The notes under the pieces were generated by a model, which had not been told where the DNA came from, searched no databases, and was given only the letters and a program-made list of their open reading frames with translations. Position numbers and translations under genes: made by a program. A stretch of DNA of 51,194 bases from Myxococcales bacterium (GTDB lineage Bacteria; Myxococcota_A; Polyangia; Fen-1088). Location of the stretch: contig JANXXE010000086.1 of the NCBI GenBank assembly GCA_025350815.1, positions 1 to 51,194 on the forward strand, given 5' to 3'. Below are positions 7,662 through 15,776 of this stretch, in pieces; positions within the stretch are counted from its first letter, which is position 1, and each line of letters opens with the position of its first letter.

Positions 7662-8507
7662 ATGCTGCGCACGATCCTGGTGGCTGTCATCCTGGCCGGA
7701 CTGCCGGGCAGCGCCTGGGCCAAGACGGCAGTCTCCGAGCTGCGGGTCGATTTCATTTCGGTCGGGCAGGGCGACGCAAGCCTCATCACCGGGCCTGGCG
7801 GCAAGCGGGTTCTCATCGATGGCGGGCCAAGTCCGGCGGGACCGGCGTTGGCCGCCTTCGTTTGCCGTCGCGGGGGTGGCCCGGTCGATCTGGTTCTTTT
7901 GACCCACCGCCACGCCGATCACCTGGGTGGACTGGCGTCCGTGATCGCGGACTGCGGCGCGCGCCTGTTCATGGACGCGCCCTTTCCCCATCCCAGCCCT
8001 GGCTACGCGGCCCTGTTGCGCCTGATCGCCGGGCGGCACATTCCCGTGCGCCAGGCCGAAACGGGGCGGGTGATCGATATGGGCGGTGGGGCGCGGTTGA
8101 CCTTGCTGGGGCCGCCGCAGCCGGCGATCACCGGATCGCGGTCGGACGTCAACAGCAACAGCGTCGTGGCGCGGCTGGATTTCGGGTCGGTCAGCGTGCT
8201 GTTCGCGGCGGACGCCGAATCACCGACCGAGGCGTGGTTGCTGGCGTCGGGCGCGGACGTGCGCGCGACGGTGCTGAAGGTTCCGCACCACGGCAGCCGG
8301 TATTCGTCGACGCCGCGCTTTTTGCAGGCGGTACGGCCCGAGGTGGCCGTGGTCAGCGCCGGGACCGGCAACGACTATGGCCATCCGGCCCCGCCGACCT
8401 TGCAGCGTCTGGCAAAGATCGGCGCGCGGATCTTTCGCACGGATACCGACGGGCACGTGGCCCTGACGACCGACGGGCAGCATTATCAGATGGGGACCAA
8501 ACGATGA
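7662..8507 (+). CDS. secreted ComEC-like metallo-beta-lactamase-fold hydrolase
   Basis: A signal peptide (about 1-20, ending near SAWA) precedes a 260-residue metallo-beta-lactamase domain of the ComEC/Rec2 C-terminal type. Features are FISVGQGDASLI, VLIDGGP, the metal motif THRHADHLGG (His82 onward), NSNSVVARLDFGSVSVLFAADAE, and VLKVPHHGSRYSS. In ComEC this domain is proposed to degrade or process DNA or other phosphoesters; here it stands alone without competence membrane helices and is exported. The stop overlaps the start of a DUF3006-like gene by four bases, a pairing seen in other bacteria. The true substrate is unknown. Confidence 0.9.
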   Translation: MLRTILVAVILAGLPGSAWAKTAVSELRVDFISVGQGDASLITGPGGKRVLIDGGPSPAGPALAAFVCRRGGGPVDLVLLTHRHADHLGGLASVIADCGARLFMDAPFPHPSPGYAALLRLIAGRHIPVRQAETGRVIDMGGGARLTLLGPPQPAITGSRSDVNSNSVVARLDFGSVSVLFAADAESPTEAWLLASGADVRATVLKVPHHGSRYSSTPRFLQAVRPEVAVVSAGTGNDYGHPAPPTLQRLAKIGARIFRTDTDGHVALTTDGQHYQMGTKR

Positions 8508-8734
8508 AAACAAAACCTGCGAATGTCTTCGTGGATGCCATCCTCGGCCACACCGCCCGTCTCATGTTTGGGCAGATCACCTTCGACATGCCGGCGCAGC
8601 TTCTGCCGCGGGACGCGCGCGAGGGCAGCTGGCTGCGCCTGCTGGTCGAAATCATCCCGCCACCTCCCGACGGCACGGACGATCTGCGCCGCAAGCTGGG
8701 CAAGGCCGACCCCGGCGGCGACATCAAGCTTTAG
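8504..8734 (+). CDS. DUF3006-like small protein
   Basis: The 76-residue protein reads FVDAILGHTARLMFG, then DMPAQLLPRDAREGSWLRL. This matches the DUF3006 pattern (a variable Asp-Arg-like start, then a P-x-x-LLP-x-x-x-x-EG core). DUF3006 proteins are often encoded directly after a free-standing ComEC-like hydrolase. The ATG overlaps the hydrolase stop (ATGA), so translation is probably coupled. There is no signal peptide, although the partner is exported. Function unknown. Confidence 0.75.
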   Translation: MKTKPANVFVDAILGHTARLMFGQITFDMPAQLLPRDAREGSWLRLLVEIIPPPPDGTDDLRRKLGKADPGGDIKL

Positions 8735-8740
8735 TGCCGG

Positions 8741-9658
8741 TCAGATGTAATACAGCCAGTCCGGGCGCGGCTCGCCGGGGCCGCGCAGGATCTTGTTGAA
8801 CGCGGCCTGAAGCTGCTGGGTCACGGGGCCGGGCTTGCCGGTGCCGATGATGCGGCCGTCAATTTCGCGCACGGGGGCTATCTCTGTCGCCGTTCCGGTC
8901 AGGAAGACCTCGCTTGCGGCGTACAGCATGTCGCGCGTGAAGGACTGCTCGACGATGTCGAGGCCCGCCTCGCGCGCCAACACCAGCACGCTGTCGCGCG
9001 TGATGCCGGCCAGGATCGCCATCTCCAGAGGCGGTGTGTACAGGCGGCCGCGGTAGACCATGAAGACGTTCTCGGCCGACGCCTCGGCCACGCGACCGTC
9101 GCTGTCCAGCATGATGGCTTCCTCGAAACCCAGACGCTGCGATTCGCGCTTGGCCAGGATCGAATTGACGTACTGGCCCGAGATTTTCCCCTTGCTCATG
9201 GTGGTGTTGAGGTGGCCACGCACGAAGGACGAGATATGCGCCCGGATGCCGTCGCGCGCGCCGTCGTCGCCCAATAATGGGCTCCACGGGAAGGTCAGAA
9301 TGGCGGTCTCGGTCGGATTGTCGCGGGCGCCGAGGCCCAGCTGGCCCGAGCCCACGAAGGCAATGGGACGCAGGTACGCCTCGGGGTGGTTGTTGGCGCG
9401 CAGGGTCTCGGCGCAGCCGACTTCCAGTTGCTGCGCTGTAAAGGGGATCTCCATGGCGCAGATCTTCGCCGACTCGAACAGGCGCTCGATGTGCTCGTGC
9501 AGGCGGAAGACGGCGCTGCGGCCGTCGTGGCGCTTGTAGCAGCGGATGCCTTCGAACGCCGCGATCCCGTAATGCAGGGTGAACGCCCCCACGTGCGTCT
9601 TCGCTTCCGCGAACGGAACCAACTTGCCATTTACCCAGGTGAACTCGGCCTTGATCAT
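8741..9658 (-). CDS. ilvE: branched-chain amino acid aminotransferase
   Basis: The 305-residue fold-type IV PLP aminotransferase interconverts Leu, Ile and Val with their 2-oxo acids using glutamate/2-oxoglutarate. Evidence: WVNGKLVPFAEAKTHVGAF, the LHYGIAAFEGIRCY motif, RLHEHIERLFESAKI, RGHLNTTMSKGKISGQY carrying the PLP lysine region, and GRVAEASAENVFMV. The ATG at 9658 overlaps the upstream gene's stop by four bases, so the pair is co-transcribed and probably coupled. Length is normal for bacterial IlvE. Confidence 0.96.
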   Translation of the reverse strand: MIKAEFTWVNGKLVPFAEAKTHVGAFTLHYGIAAFEGIRCYKRHDGRSAVFRLHEHIERLFESAKICAMEIPFTAQQLEVGCAETLRANNHPEAYLRPIAFVGSGQLGLGARDNPTETAILTFPWSPLLGDDGARDGIRAHISSFVRGHLNTTMSKGKISGQYVNSILAKRESQRLGFEEAIMLDSDGRVAEASAENVFMVYRGRLYTPPLEMAILAGITRDSVLVLAREAGLDIVEQSFTRDMLYAASEVFLTGTATEIAPVREIDGRIIGTGKPGPVTQQLQAAFNKILRGPGEPRPDWLYYI

Positions 9659-11649
9659 GTCTGTCCTCGTAACCGTCGGATTTCTTCCTCGATGTCGGTC
9701 AGCCCCGGGTTCAGCCCCAGGGCCATTTCGAATTCTCCAATCGCCTGGTCGGGGCGTCCCGTCTCGGCGAAGAACCGGCCCAGCGACACCCGCACCCAGG
9801 GGCTGTCGGGGTCGAGTCCGATCGCGTGGCGCAGGGCGGCCTGTCCCGCGTCGATGGCGGCGATGTCGGCGGGGGCCGCGCGAAACAGCGCCCAACCGAG
9901 CGCGCCGTGGTAGCTCGCCTGCCCCGGCGACAGCAGCGTCGCCTGACGGAAGGCCTCGACCGCCTCGCGGTAGCGCCGCGCACGCAGGTGTTCGACGCCC
10001 GTGTAATAGACCTGTTCGGCGGCGGCGGACGACGCTTCTTGCACCGCCACGGGCGCGGTTTCGTCCTCGCGTCCGGCCCGCTCGCGATCAAGCTGCTGCA
10101 GGTATTTCCGGCGGCGTCCGGCATCACGTAGGGTGGTTTGCGCCTCGCCCAGTCGGTCGAAAATTTTCAGTGCCACGCCGCGAACATCGTCGGTGCGCGC
10201 GCGAAAGCGATCGGGATGGTACTCGCGCGCTAGTTGTTCGTACGCCTGGTCGACCTCGCCCGCATCGGCTGTCGTTGTGGTCCCGAGTGCGATGAAATGC
10301 GTCTGCCTACGCATGGTTTCAAGCACCGCGGTCAGTTCTTCGACGGTTTTCTGATCTGCGGACCGCCCGAGGGGGTGCTCGCCAGTCCCCTCCCGGCGTT
10401 GTTTGGCTTCGTCGGCGACACGCTTGGCAGCCGTGCGGGCCGGCTCGACCATGCCCGCCTCGGACATCGCGGCCAGCAGCAGGCGCGCCCGGTCGGTGGT
10501 AATGGACGTTGAGCCCAGCAGGCTTTCCAGGCGTTTTGTGCCGTCGATGCTGTCGATGAATCTCAGCTCGGCCGCATCGCGCGTGATCCCCTGCAGCCGT
10601 TTCAATGGGTCGCGACTTGGCACCACATAGTGGCCGAGCAGGGGTTCGAGCGCCGCGGCCAGTCGCAGGGCATCGTAGTGGCGGCGAATGCCTTCCAGAA
10701 TCAGCGAGGCCGGGGTCTTCTCCAGCCGCACGGGCTCGCCGGCCGGCTCGTCGCCGTCGGTGAAGGTGAACGTGCCGCTGCGCCAGGAGAACAGCTCGTA
10801 AAGCTTGGCCTCCATCTGTGAGACCAGCGCGCGCGATAGGTTGTAGGGCGACAGCGCGCCCATCTCGACCAGCAGGCTGCCCTGCTGCTTCTTTTCCTGC
10901 TCCATCCGCCGAAGGGATTCGTCAAGCGCGCCTTTGCTGATCAGTTTTTCGCTGAGCAAGATTTGGCCCAGACATTCGACCAACACGTTCGAGCGAACGG
11001 ACACCGGGTAGCCCTCGCGAAAATAGACGATCTTCTTGATGGCCTCGCGCACCAGCAGCAGCGAGCCGGTGCGGCGCTGGGCGTAGAAGCGCTGCAGCAG
11101 CCGGGCAAACGGTTGCCTGGTCAGCGATCCGCGCGTGTCACCGTCGCGGACCGAAAGGTGACGGGCGGCCTGCTCGACCTCGCGCCGTTCGCGTCGCTGG
11201 GTCGCGTCGGTCAGGGCGGCCACGGGCGGGGGCGGTACCGGATAATCTGGGACCGAGGCGTGCGGGTCCGCTGGCCGCGGGGGCACGGTTTCCAGCACCG
11301 CGGCCAGCAAGCTGTCGAGGTCTAGCGGGGTCGAGAAATAGTGGGCGGGGGCGAAGCGGCGGCGGGCCTCGCTGCTGTGGCTGGCGCCGGAGAACTTGCT
11401 GGCGACGAAGAAGATGGGGATCTTCCGCGTGTCCGCTTCTTTGCGGATCGCTATTGCGACGGAGAAACCGCTGCCGTCCGTGAGGCTGGTGTCGACGACC
11501 ACGGCGTCCGGGGGCCGCACCAGCAGGCTGCGCCGGGCCCAGGCGGCCTCGGTTTCCGCCGATAGCTCATAGCTGGCCTCGCCGAGCGTGCTGCCGATCC
11601 GCTGCTGGAGGTCGGGGTCGCTTTCGACGACCAGCACGTAGGGAGGCAT
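9655..11649 (-). CDS. receiver / DUF4388-like / J-domain / TPR fusion protein
   Basis: The 664-residue protein has four parts. Residues 1-125 form a CheY-like receiver with acidic residues near 9-13 and Asp53 as likely phospho-acceptor (VVVDTSLTDGSG); the usual C-terminal Lys-Pro reads Thr-Pro (FSTPLD). Residues about 170-400 resemble PatA/DUF4388 modules (LLQRFYAQRRTGSLLL, IVYFREGYPVSVRS). A J domain with HPD (EYHPDRF, about 476) follows, then C-terminal TPRs (GVEHLRARRYREAVEAF; GRPDQAIGEFEMALGLNPG). Such fusions occur in myxobacteria-like genomes and suggest a signalling or DnaK-recruiting scaffold. There is no output DNA-binding domain. It lies upstream of ilvE with a 4-base overlap and is divergent from glmU. 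Confidence 0.88.
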   Translation of the reverse strand: MPPYVLVVESDPDLQQRIGSTLGEASYELSAETEAAWARRSLLVRPPDAVVVDTSLTDGSGFSVAIAIRKEADTRKIPIFFVASKFSGASHSSEARRRFAPAHYFSTPLDLDSLLAAVLETVPPRPADPHASVPDYPVPPPPVAALTDATQRRERREVEQAARHLSVRDGDTRGSLTRQPFARLLQRFYAQRRTGSLLLVREAIKKIVYFREGYPVSVRSNVLVECLGQILLSEKLISKGALDESLRRMEQEKKQQGSLLVEMGALSPYNLSRALVSQMEAKLYELFSWRSGTFTFTDGDEPAGEPVRLEKTPASLILEGIRRHYDALRLAAALEPLLGHYVVPSRDPLKRLQGITRDAAELRFIDSIDGTKRLESLLGSTSITTDRARLLLAAMSEAGMVEPARTAAKRVADEAKQRREGTGEHPLGRSADQKTVEELTAVLETMRRQTHFIALGTTTTADAGEVDQAYEQLAREYHPDRFRARTDDVRGVALKIFDRLGEAQTTLRDAGRRRKYLQQLDRERAGREDETAPVAVQEASSAAAEQVYYTGVEHLRARRYREAVEAFRQATLLSPGQASYHGALGWALFRAAPADIAAIDAGQAALRHAIGLDPDSPWVRVSLGRFFAETGRPDQAIGEFEMALGLNPGLTDIEEEIRRLRGQT

Positions 11650-11752
11650 GGGGGGGCATTTATACCGCAAAACCCACCGGCAGGCCGGACCGGGCGACGA
11701 CGGGCGTTCACCGCGCACCCTGCGGGGGATCTGTCGGGTAAGATGCCCACCG

Positions 11753-13246
11753 ATGTCCGTCAAAGCGTCCGCAGAATCCCGTGGTGGGGCCGGCAAGAAG
11801 GCGCGCCCGCTGGCCTGTCTTATTTTGGCCGCCGGCAAGGGCACGCGCATGAATTCGGCGCGGGTCAAGGTGCTGCATCCGTTGCTGGGCATGCCCCTTG
11901 TCTCGTACCCGGTGGAACTGGCGCAGGTGCTGGGCGCGTCGCCCATCGTGGCGGTCCTCGGGCATCAACGGGCCGAGGTCGAACAGGTTTTGGTTGCCCG
12001 GCACGGGGCGGGGGCGGTGACTGTCGCTGAACAGGCCGAGCAGCGCGGGACGGGTCACGCAACGCGGGTGGGCCTCGGGCCGCTGTCGCGATTCGAGGGA
12101 ATCGTACTGATTCTGTCCGGCGACGTGCCGCTTTTGCGGAAGGAGACCTTGCGCGCCCTGGTGGCCAAGGCCCGCGCCACGGGCGGTCTGGCGGTGCTGA
12201 CGGCGACGGTGCCGGATGCCACGGGTTATGGCCGGATCGTGCGCGACAGCGCGGGGCGTGTACAGAAGATCGTCGAGCAGAGGGACGCGACGGCGGCCGA
12301 ACGAACAATCAACGAGGTGAACGCGGGGGTCTATGCGGCGCCCGCTGATTTCCTGCGCAAGGCGACGGCGCGCCTGTCGCCGAAGAATGCGCAAGGTGAA
12401 CTGTATCTGACCGACGTCGTGGCGCGGGCGGCGGCGACGATTGGTGCGGCGGCCGTGGCAGTGGACGCAGGGGAGACGTCCGGCATCAACGATCGCCGCC
12501 AGTTGGCTGCGGCCGAGATCGTCATGCGCGGGCGCATCAACGCGCGCTGGATGGAACATGCATCGTTCCGCGATCCGGCGTCGACGGTGGTCGAACCGGG
12601 CGTGATCATCGGTGCCGACGTCGAGATCGGGCGCAACGTTTCGCTGCGCGGCCGCACGGTCATCGGCGCCGGTGTCCGCATCGATGACGGCGTCATCCTG
12701 ACCGATACGGACGTGGGCGCGGGCGCGGAGATAAAGCCCTACTGCGTCGCCACCGAGGCGAAGATCGGCCCCAGCGCCAAGATCGGGCCCTTCGCGCATC
12801 TGCGGCCTGGCACCGATCTGGGGCCGGAGGTGCACATCGGAAACTTCGTCGAGACCAAGAAGGCGCGCCTCGGACGCGGCAGCAAGGCCAACCACCTGAC
12901 GTACCTGGGCGACGTGATCGTCGGCGACAAGGTGAATGTCGGCGCCGGGACCATCACCTGCAACTACAACGGATATGAGAAGACCCAGACCATCATCGAG
13001 GACGGCGCCTTCATCGGGTCCGATTCGCAACTGGTGGCCCCGGTGCGCATCGGCAAACGCGCCATCGTGGCGGCGGGCGCGACCATCACGCGTGACGTAC
13101 CGGACGGGGCGCTGGCCATCACGCGTGCCGACCAGAAGCACGTCGCAGGTTACGCCGACCGGGTGGCCGCGCGTTACCAGGCCAGACGTCCCGCCGCCCC
13201 GACAAGTTCTCCCGCCAAGCCAAGTTCCCCCGCCAAGCAAGGTTGA
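11753..13246 (+). CDS. glmU: bifunctional GlcNAc-1-phosphate uridylyltransferase / GlcN-1-phosphate acetyltransferase
   Basis: GlmU makes UDP-GlcNAc for peptidoglycan and LPS. Residues about 20-250 form the pyrophosphorylase domain: LAAGKGTRMNSARVKVLHPL nucleotide-binding loop, EQRGTGHA, LSGDVPLL and NEVNAGVYA. The C-terminal half is a left-handed beta-helix acetyltransferase with hexapeptide repeats and the conserved HIGNFVETKKARLG, NHLTYLGD, GAGTITCNYNGYEK and FIGSD motifs. Length 497, with about 17 extra N-terminal residues and a Pro/Ser/Lys tail. The ATG at 11753 is the first in frame that fits the family. Confidence 0.97.
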   Translation: MSVKASAESRGGAGKKARPLACLILAAGKGTRMNSARVKVLHPLLGMPLVSYPVELAQVLGASPIVAVLGHQRAEVEQVLVARHGAGAVTVAEQAEQRGTGHATRVGLGPLSRFEGIVLILSGDVPLLRKETLRALVAKARATGGLAVLTATVPDATGYGRIVRDSAGRVQKIVEQRDATAAERTINEVNAGVYAAPADFLRKATARLSPKNAQGELYLTDVVARAAATIGAAAVAVDAGETSGINDRRQLAAAEIVMRGRINARWMEHASFRDPASTVVEPGVIIGADVEIGRNVSLRGRTVIGAGVRIDDGVILTDTDVGAGAEIKPYCVATEAKIGPSAKIGPFAHLRPGTDLGPEVHIGNFVETKKARLGRGSKANHLTYLGDVIVGDKVNVGAGTITCNYNGYEKTQTIIEDGAFIGSDSQLVAPVRIGKRAIVAAGATITRDVPDGALAITRADQKHVAGYADRVAARYQARRPAAPTSSPAKPSSPAKQG

Positions 13247-13302
13247 CTGGCAACATTGACTGACCGGGTTCGCGCCTAGATTATCCTCACCAGGGAGGTT
13301 CC

Positions 13303-13656
13303 ATGCCCACGTCCGTGAAGGCTTTCTTCGATCAACGAGTGCCCGATGTTCTGCGCAAGAGTCCGGAAAAGGCCAAGGAGGTCGCGGCCATCTACCTTTT
13401 CAAGATCAGCGGGCCCGACGGCGGGACGTGGACGGCGGATCTGGCGGGTGCGCCGCCGACCTGCATTGCGGGCACCGGGGCAACCCCCCAGTGCACGATC
13501 GAGGCGACCGACGACGATTTTCGCGCCATGATAGACGGGGGCATGCAGGCGGCGATGCAGCTGTTTTTCAGCGGAAAACTGAAGATCGCGGGCGATCCCA
13601 ACCTGGCAACCAAGTTGTCCAAGCTGCTGCAGATGGGCGCGTCCGGCGCCAACTGA
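13303..13656 (+). CDS. SCP2 sterol-carrier-domain protein
   Basis: The 117-residue single-domain protein matches the SCP2 lipid-binding fold: VAAIYLFKISGPDGGTWTADL, then CTIEATDDDFRAMIDGGMQAAMQLFFSGKLKIAGD and a final LSKLLQ. The pattern (acidic CTIEATDDDF, then KLKIAGDPNLA) is typical. A strong AGGGAGG ribosome-binding site precedes the ATG. It follows glmU by 56 bases and is convergent with a lipoprotein gene. It probably binds a lipid or acyl ligand; no partner is implied by the neighbours. Confidence 0.9.
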   Translation: MPTSVKAFFDQRVPDVLRKSPEKAKEVAAIYLFKISGPDGGTWTADLAGAPPTCIAGTGATPQCTIEATDDDFRAMIDGGMQAAMQLFFSGKLKIAGDPNLATKLSKLLQMGASGAN

Positions 13657-13665
13657 GGCGCTGGA

Positions 13666-14121
13666 TCAGGGGCGCGGGCCCGAGCGGCGCAACGAGAAGA
13701 CGCCGTAAACTTCCTCCGGGCCACGGATGAGGCGCAGGTCGATGCGGTTGTCGGCGAACAGCGAGACCACGGTCAGGTAGGGGCTTTCCCCCGTCGGTTG
13801 CACGTAACCGAGGTACGAGCGAAGGGGATCGCCGTCGATGCGCATCTCACCGAGGGCATCGCCTGCGGCGTATCGAATCGGGGCGAAGGCAGCAGCGGTG
13901 GCGGTGCCCGGCAGTTGCACGGACAGCTCGATCTGCGAGCGCGTCACGGCCCCGACGGTGGCGCGCAGGACCGCGTCGTGGCCGAAGCCCTGCTGCTGCG
14001 CGGGATCGGGCGAGACGGGCCCCTGCCAGGTGCCCGAAAATTGGCCCAGGGCTTCGCAGCCCGCGGCCCATACCAGCAACGCGACCGCGGGCAGCGCCCG
14101 GCGGGCTAGAGAAATTCGCAC
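13666..14121 (-). CDS. small lipoprotein, unknown function
   Basis: The 151-residue protein begins with a basic N-terminus, a hydrophobic stretch and lipobox AAGC. The mature part starts EALGQFSGTWQGPV, a lipocalin-like opening that is common in small lipoproteins. The start codon is GTG and overlaps the end of ppnP by 16 bases, so the two are co-transcribed. No catalytic motif is visible. Confidence 0.75.
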   Translation of the reverse strand: MRISLARRALPAVALLVWAAGCEALGQFSGTWQGPVSPDPAQQQGFGHDAVLRATVGAVTRSQIELSVQLPGTATAAAFAPIRYAAGDALGEMRIDGDPLRSYLGYVQPTGESPYLTVVSLFADNRIDLRLIRGPEEVYGVFSLRRSGPRP

Positions 14122-14393
14122 AGGTAGGCCGATGGTTCCAGACTGCGAACGTCGAATCCGCTTTTGGCGGCCACCTCGAACGCGGTGCCGGCCGGGTAGC
14201 CGCGCCAGTCGGCGCCCTGACCGATGCGGGCGAAGATCTCGCCGCTGACGACCGTCATGCGTTCGGCCGCGTCGGTGTTGAAGTGGTATTCGCCGGGGGC
14301 GATGACCCCGACGGTCATGCGCCGGCCCAGTCGTTCGAATCCAACGCTGACGACCCGGCCCTCGAAATAGGTGTTGTGCTTGAGCGCGCTCAT
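14106..14393 (-). CDS. ppnP: pyrimidine/purine nucleoside phosphorylase
   Basis: This is a PpnP (former DUF1255) cupin of 95 residues, which splits nucleosides by phosphorolysis. Signatures: NTYFEGRVVSVGFE, GVIAPGEYHFNTDAAERMTVVSGE, FEVAAKSGFDV and a terminal YLCEFL. The ATG at 14393 is used; another in-frame ATG three codons upstream is possible. It lies 44 bases after the Cys/Met-metabolism gene and overlaps the next lipoprotein gene. Family match is strong over the whole length. Confidence 0.93.
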   Translation of the reverse strand: MSALKHNTYFEGRVVSVGFERLGRRMTVGVIAPGEYHFNTDAAERMTVVSGEIFARIGQGADWRGYPAGTAFEVAAKSGFDVRSLEPSAYLCEFL

Positions 14394-14437
14394 GTCGCGC
14401 ATACTAGCAAAAGCCGGATGTGAACGCCGGACGCCGA

Positions 14438-15709
14438 TCAGATGGCGTCGAGCGCCGTCTTGAAATCGGACAGCAGATCGCGCCAGTCTTCGACGCCCAC
14501 CGAGATGCGAATCAGCGCGTCGCTGACGTTGGTGCGGCTGAGTTCATCGGGCGACATTTCGGAATGCGTGGTTGTCGCCGGGTGGCAGGCCAGCGTCTCG
14601 ACGCCGCCCAGGCTGACGGCGTTGCGGGCTATGCGCAGGCGGCGCAGGAAATCGAAGGCGACCCGCTTGCCGCCGTGCACTTCGAAGGAAAATATCGCGC
14701 CGGGAAAGCGGCACTGCAGGTCGCGGATGCGGATCTGTTCGGGATCCTCGAACAGCGTCGGGTAGATCATGCGGGCGATCTTGGGGTGGTTGGCGAGGGC
14801 CTCGGCGATGCGCTGCGCGTTCTTGCTCTGCCGGCTCATGCGCAGCTCGACGGTGGGCAGGCGGCTGTCCAGCATCCAGCATTCGTCGGGCTGAAGGATG
14901 TTGCCGAGGATGGCGCGTGTACCGCGCAGGCTGGTGATGAGATCGGGGTCGCGTCCCAGGATCACGCCGCCAAGCATGTCGCTGTTGCCGGCCAGATACT
15001 TCGTCGCCGAGTACAACACCAGGTCGGCGCGGTGGCCGAGGGGATGCTGAAAGCAGGGCCCGAGAAAAGTGTTGTCGACGGCGACCAGGGGATGGTCGGC
15101 GCGCGCCTGCGCGGCCTGTGCGGCGGACGCGATGTCGCACATGACCAGCGTCGGGTTGGAAGGCGTTTCAAGGAAGACCAGGCGCAGGTTCGGCGTGGTC
15201 GCGATGGCGGCGCGCATCCCGGCGGTGTCACCGGCGCCAACGCCAATCGCCTTCATGCCCAGCGGCTCCAGCATCTGGTGGATGAGGTGCTGGGTACCGC
15301 CGTAGATGGGCGTGCTGTAGATGAAGGCCGAGCCGGGCGGGCACAACGTGAAGAACAGCGTCGAGATGGCGGCCATGCCCGAATTGAAAACGGCGGCCGC
15401 CTGCGCGCCCGGTTCCAGCGGCACGATTTGATCTTCGAGGATCTCGGCGTTGGGGTGCGACAGTCGCGAATAGATGAGGTCGACGTTTTCCCCCTCGGCG
15501 GGGCGCGAGCGGCCGAGCGCAATCGCGAAGGCGCGTTCGGCGGCTTCCGGGCTTGAGAACACATAGGTCGACGAGCGGAACACCGCGGGGCGGGCCGAGC
15601 CGACGGACAGGCGCGGGTCGAATCCCCGGGTCAGCACGGCGGTGCCGGGTCGCACGGCGGATCCGGGGCGGACGACGTACGGCGTCTTGGTGCGGTGATA
15701 GGGCGCCAT
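14438..15709 (-). CDS. Cys/Met-metabolism PLP enzyme (cystathionine gamma-synthase / methionine gamma-lyase family)
   Basis: The 423-residue fold-type I PLP enzyme shows YSRLSHPNAEILEDQIVPLE, AAVFNSGMAAIST, YSTPIYGGTQHL, VFLETPSNPTL, AVDNTFLGP, and the Schiff-base lysine in LVLYSATKYLAGNSD. Substitutions around the core place it in the broad transsulfuration/lyase family, but substrate (cystathionine, homocysteine or methionine) cannot be decided from motifs. The ATG at 15709 is preferred over a GTG two codons upstream. ppnP and a lipoprotein gene follow on the same strand. Confidence 0.92.
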   Translation of the reverse strand: MAPYHRTKTPYVVRPGSAVRPGTAVLTRGFDPRLSVGSARPAVFRSSTYVFSSPEAAERAFAIALGRSRPAEGENVDLIYSRLSHPNAEILEDQIVPLEPGAQAAAVFNSGMAAISTLFFTLCPPGSAFIYSTPIYGGTQHLIHQMLEPLGMKAIGVGAGDTAGMRAAIATTPNLRLVFLETPSNPTLVMCDIASAAQAAQARADHPLVAVDNTFLGPCFQHPLGHRADLVLYSATKYLAGNSDMLGGVILGRDPDLITSLRGTRAILGNILQPDECWMLDSRLPTVELRMSRQSKNAQRIAEALANHPKIARMIYPTLFEDPEQIRIRDLQCRFPGAIFSFEVHGGKRVAFDFLRRLRIARNAVSLGGVETLACHPATTTHSEMSPDELSRTNVSDALIRISVGVEDWRDLLSDFKTALDAI

Positions 15710-15776
15710 ATGCACCAGCGTGGGCCGTTTTCCCGATCAGTCAAGAGTCTCGGCTGCGCTGTGTCGGCTGCGCTGG

